Assembly (NCBI GenBank): GCA_002358855.1
Contig: DEPQ01000038.1
Location: forward strand, 1-17,003
Reading direction: 5' to 3'
Source of the DNA: Bacteroidales bacterium UBA3388
GTDB taxonomy: Bacteria; Bacteroidota; Bacteroidia; Bacteroidales; P3
Length of the DNA stretch: 17,003 bases
In this document: positions 15,472-17,003 of the stretch, in pieces
How the letters are laid out: each line of letters starts with the position of its first letter
How positions within the stretch are numbered: the first letter of the stretch is position 1
Position numbers and translations under genes: made by a program
Notes under the pieces: model-generated
Database searches by the model: none
The model's input: the letters and a program-made list of their open reading frames with translations, nothing else
Told to the model about the DNA's origin: nothing

Positions 15472-15567
15472 CTATCTCTTAAAAATAGCTATTGGCTCAG
15501 GCTCTTCACATGCCACAAAAGCCGAAAGAAAACACACAATTACGGATAGAAATAGATGTTTTTTCAT
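15472..15567 (-). CDS. Possible tiny lipoprotein (31 residues)
   Basis: The minus-strand ATG at 15567-15565 opens a 31-codon frame ending in TAG. It reads as a lipoprotein signal: MKKH, a hydrophobic core (LFLSVIVCFLSAF), then a lipobox-like FVAC and the acidic EEPEP after the cysteine. The mature peptide would be only 12 residues, ending IFKR. It is too short to compare with a family. It may be a genuine small lipoprotein (some lysis and entericidin-type peptides are this small), or the 5' remnant of a longer lipoprotein gene. It ends 11 bp before operator site 2 and points toward the Nudix gene. No good -7 box is visible before it. Confidence 0.4.
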   Translation of the reverse strand: MKKHLFLSVIVCFLSAFVACEEPEPIAIFKR

Positions 15568-15592
15568 AACAATAAGTGTTTGCTTTAAATAT

Positions 15593-15643
15593 TGACACTA
15601 AAAAAGCCTCTCTGTTGTAACATTTATGCTTTTTTTAGTGTCA
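15593..15643. repeat. 51-bp inverted repeat
   Basis: Arms TGACACTAAAAAAGC (15593-15607) and its complement with one extra T (15628-15643) flank a 20-base loop. Each arm has a homopolymer A or T run, so either strand could form a hairpin. It lies between the divergent tiny lipoprotein frame and the 15680 gene. It may be a terminator, a two-half operator or a relic of a small repeat element; the sequence does not decide. Confidence 0.6.
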
Positions 15644-15679
15644 TTGAATAAACGGAAATATTAAACAAATAATTATTAT

Positions 15680-16111
15680 ATGGAAGTCAAGGATATTGAT
15701 TTTTCTACTAAGCCTAAGGCTTATAAATTGTGCTTTAACGATAAATGTTCGTTTGCTCCAAAGTGTTTAAGGCATATTGCGGTGTCGAAATTAGAGGAAT
15801 GTAGTGATTTGTTGCAAGTGGTTAATCATGCAAAGTTTAATGATAAAAATTGCAAATACTTTGCCGATTGCAAGAAAGTCCGCATTGCATACGGCATGAA
15901 GAAGGCTTTTGAAAATATTCTCGTGAGTGATGTAGAGAAAATAAGGAATGAGTTAATCCAACTCTTTGGTCAAACGGGATTTTACCGCAGAAGAAATGCT
16001 AAAAAACCGCTATCCCCTGAGGAACAAGTGCAGATTAAGAACATATTTGCAAAGTTTGGCTACACGATAACCTTTGATGAAACTATTGAAACAATTTTTT
16101 GGAAAGACTAA
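15680..16111 (+). CDS. Cysteine-rich hypothetical protein (perhaps DUF6078)
   Basis: A 143-residue soluble protein with no signal peptide. The N-terminal half has five cysteines in two groups: LCFNDKCSFAPKCLRH at about 17-32 (C18, C24, C30, each six apart) and NCKYFADCKK at about 58-67, also a six-residue step. This looks like a metal-binding (zinc or iron-sulfur) knuckle. The C-terminal half is basic and helical (RNELIQLFGQTGFYRRRNAKKPLSP), suggesting nucleic acid or protein contact. I have a weak impression of the Bacteroidales-specific DUF6078 family, which has no known function. It has its own transcript by position, with a divergent region upstream and a repeat-rich gap downstream. No exact TAnnTTTG box was found upstream. 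Confidence 0.75.
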   Translation: MEVKDIDFSTKPKAYKLCFNDKCSFAPKCLRHIAVSKLEECSDLLQVVNHAKFNDKNCKYFADCKKVRIAYGMKKAFENILVSDVEKIRNELIQLFGQTGFYRRRNAKKPLSPEEQVQIKNIFAKFGYTITFDETIETIFWKD

Positions 16112-16127
16112 TTCTTTGTTTCAAATT

Positions 16128-16190
16128 ATTTTTTCTTTGAGAAAATGAATTTTTTCTTGAAGAAAATAGATTTTTTCAAAGAAAAAATGG
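16128..16190. repeat. Three 21-bp tandem repeats with phased A/T tracts
   Basis: Units at 16128-16148, 16149-16169 and 16170-16190 all start ATTTTTTC and carry an A-run in their second half. The outer units also form 12-bp inverted arms (TTTTTTCTTTGA at 16129-16140, complement at 16176-16187). It follows the 15680 gene by 16 bp, so it may end that transcript. The A/T tracts recur about every 10.5 bp, which predicts curved DNA. Confidence 0.6.
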
Positions 16191-16228
16191 AATAAAAACG
16201 GCGTTTCAAGATTGTAAATTCTATAAAT

Positions 16229-16261
16229 AAAAAAAACATGCAGGCTTTAAAAACCTGCATG
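16229..16261 (-). terminator. Intrinsic terminator of the korB-like gene
   Basis: Perfect 8-bp arms CATGCAGG (16237-16244) and CCTGCATG (16254-16261) flank a 9-base loop. On the minus strand the stem is followed by eight T's (16236-16229). It lies 31 bp after the korB-like stop codon, in the correct orientation. This is the only GC-containing classic terminator in the window. Confidence 0.85.
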
Positions 16262-16292
16262 CACTCGTGGGCTTAAGCAAAAAACGCTCAAA

Positions 16293-17003
16293 CTATTCTA
16301 CTTCCCAAGTTTCACCACTATTCAACAAATCATCTACACATTTTATTTTAGCATTTTCTTGTGCTTCTATCATTTGTTTTTCGAATAGTTGGTTATATGT
16401 TGGTTGTTTATAGGCTCTGATTACTCCGAAGGCCATTGGGAATTGTGGAGGACGCATTTGTGCAAGCATCATGTGGATTCCTGTGTTTTCAGTAGTCTCA
16501 TCGTGAACTAAAATATCGTTTTCAGTTATTCCGTTTTCGCCTATTGTTACTACTTCAAGGCTTGTGCCTCTTAAAACGATACCTTTGTCTTTGTTTTTAC
16601 CAAAAATCATTGGCTTTCCATGTTCTAACCACAATTGACGATCGTCTCTAACTTCTTTATCGGTAACTTCTTTGTGTGCTCCATCGTTAAAGATTACGCA
16701 ATTTTGCAATACTTCAACCACAGCTGCACCATCGTGTTCTGCCATGTGCATACAAACTTTTTGAAGTTGAGCTGGTTGATTGTCTATTGCTCTTGCAAAG
16801 AATGTTCCTCTTGCTCCAATTACTAATTCACCAGGATTGAAAGGATAATCAATAACTCCGAAAGGTGAGGTTTTAGTTATTTGTCCTTGTTTTGTAGTTG
16901 GAGAATATTGTCCTTTGGTTAAACCATATATACGATTGTTAAATAATATGTAATTAACGTCCATATTTCTTCTAACAAAGTGTATGAAATGGTTTCCTCC
17001 GAT
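16293..17003 (-). CDS. korB: 2-oxoacid:ferredoxin oxidoreductase beta subunit, partial
   Basis: The frame stays open to the right edge: 236 codons are visible and the start is outside the window. The ATG at 16964 is internal, because the codons before it (17003-16965) encode IGGNHFIHFVRRN, the usual lead-in to this family's MDVNYILFNNRIYGLTKGQ region. The subunit binds thiamine pyrophosphate, and the NNRIYGLTKGQYSPTT stretch is the cofactor-side motif; the earlier GDGD motif is off the edge. The partner alpha subunit would oxidise 2-oxoglutarate (or another 2-oxoacid) with CoA, reducing ferredoxin. The C-terminal part (about 150-236 of the visible chain) fits the family's beta C-terminal domain. 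korA probably lies upstream, outside the window. This enzyme indicates anaerobic metabolism. Confidence 0.88.
   Translation of the reverse strand: MGGNHFIHFVRRNMDVNYILFNNRIYGLTKGQYSPTTKQGQITKTSPFGVIDYPFNPGELVIGARGTFFARAIDNQPAQLQKVCMHMAEHDGAAVVEVLQNCVIFNDGAHKEVTDKEVRDDRQLWLEHGKPMIFGKNKDKGIVLRGTSLEVVTIGENGITENDILVHDETTENTGIHMMLAQMRPPQFPMAFGVIRAYKQPTYNQLFEKQMIEAQENAKIKCVDDLLNSGETWEVE

Noticed and set aside
4435..16187. TTTTTCTTTGA shared by the tyrS terminator and the 16128 repeat, as a dispersed element
   Set aside because: The match is short and of very low complexity in an AT-rich genome; chance or convergent terminator composition is enough.
16965..17003. Start of the korB-like gene at the 16964 ATG
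   Set aside because: The frame is open to the edge, and the upstream codons encode conserved family sequence, so the gene is cut by the window rather than starting there.
1..17003. CRISPR arrays, tRNA/rRNA genes, transposases or phage integration sites
   Set aside because: I looked for regularly spaced repeats, cloverleaf-like GC-rich islands and transposase motifs and saw none.

Overview
The window looks like ordinary chromosomal DNA of a low-GC member of the Bacteroidota (probably Bacteroidales, anaerobic). The evidence is threefold. Several promoters fit the Bacteroidota -7 box TAnnTTTG, often followed by C or CAG (3072-3079 minus, 3093-3100 plus, 4500-4507 plus, 9441-9448 plus, 15407-15414 minus). 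The gene types fit too: a TyrS, an FtsK followed by a LolA-type carrier, an M28 peptidase with an outer-membrane barrel-like tail, and a ferredoxin-dependent 2-oxoacid oxidoreductase. The last of these, with an oxygen-sensitive type of CoA-dehydratase activase, also points to anaerobic metabolism. I see no rRNA, tRNA, CRISPR array, transposase or prophage.

Layout. (1) 211-3055, minus strand: a two-gene unit encoding a secreted M28 peptidase and then a Wzx/MATE-like polysaccharide flippase. (2) 3131-4411, plus strand: tyrS, divergent from unit 1 with back-to-back -7 boxes, and closed by a long AT-rich hairpin. (3) 4553-9413, plus strand: a TetR-type regulator and, 7 bp later, a 1413-residue protein with two ATPase (activase) modules and two dehydratase-like modules. 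A 9-bp-armed palindrome just after the -7 box is a likely TetR autoregulatory operator. (4) 9485-13209, plus strand: an exported protein of unknown function, ftsK and a LolA-like carrier, all tightly spaced. (5) 13316-15383, minus strand: a Nudix regulator of the NrtR type followed 13 bp later by a two-domain protein with a bacterial poly(ADP-ribose) glycohydrolase signature. Two related dyads 52 bp apart sit at its promoter. (6) 15384-16292: a possible 31-residue lipoprotein, a 51-bp inverted repeat, a cysteine-rich hypothetical gene, a phased A-tract tandem repeat and a terminator. (7) 16293 to the right edge, minus strand: the 3' part of a korB-like gene.

The most interesting parts are the putative self-contained ADP-ribose operon (sensor/regulator, two-domain ADP-ribose hydrolase and its own paired operators) and the internally duplicated activase-dehydratase polypeptide under a TetR regulator. 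All functional statements are inferred from motifs read by eye; no database search was possible.
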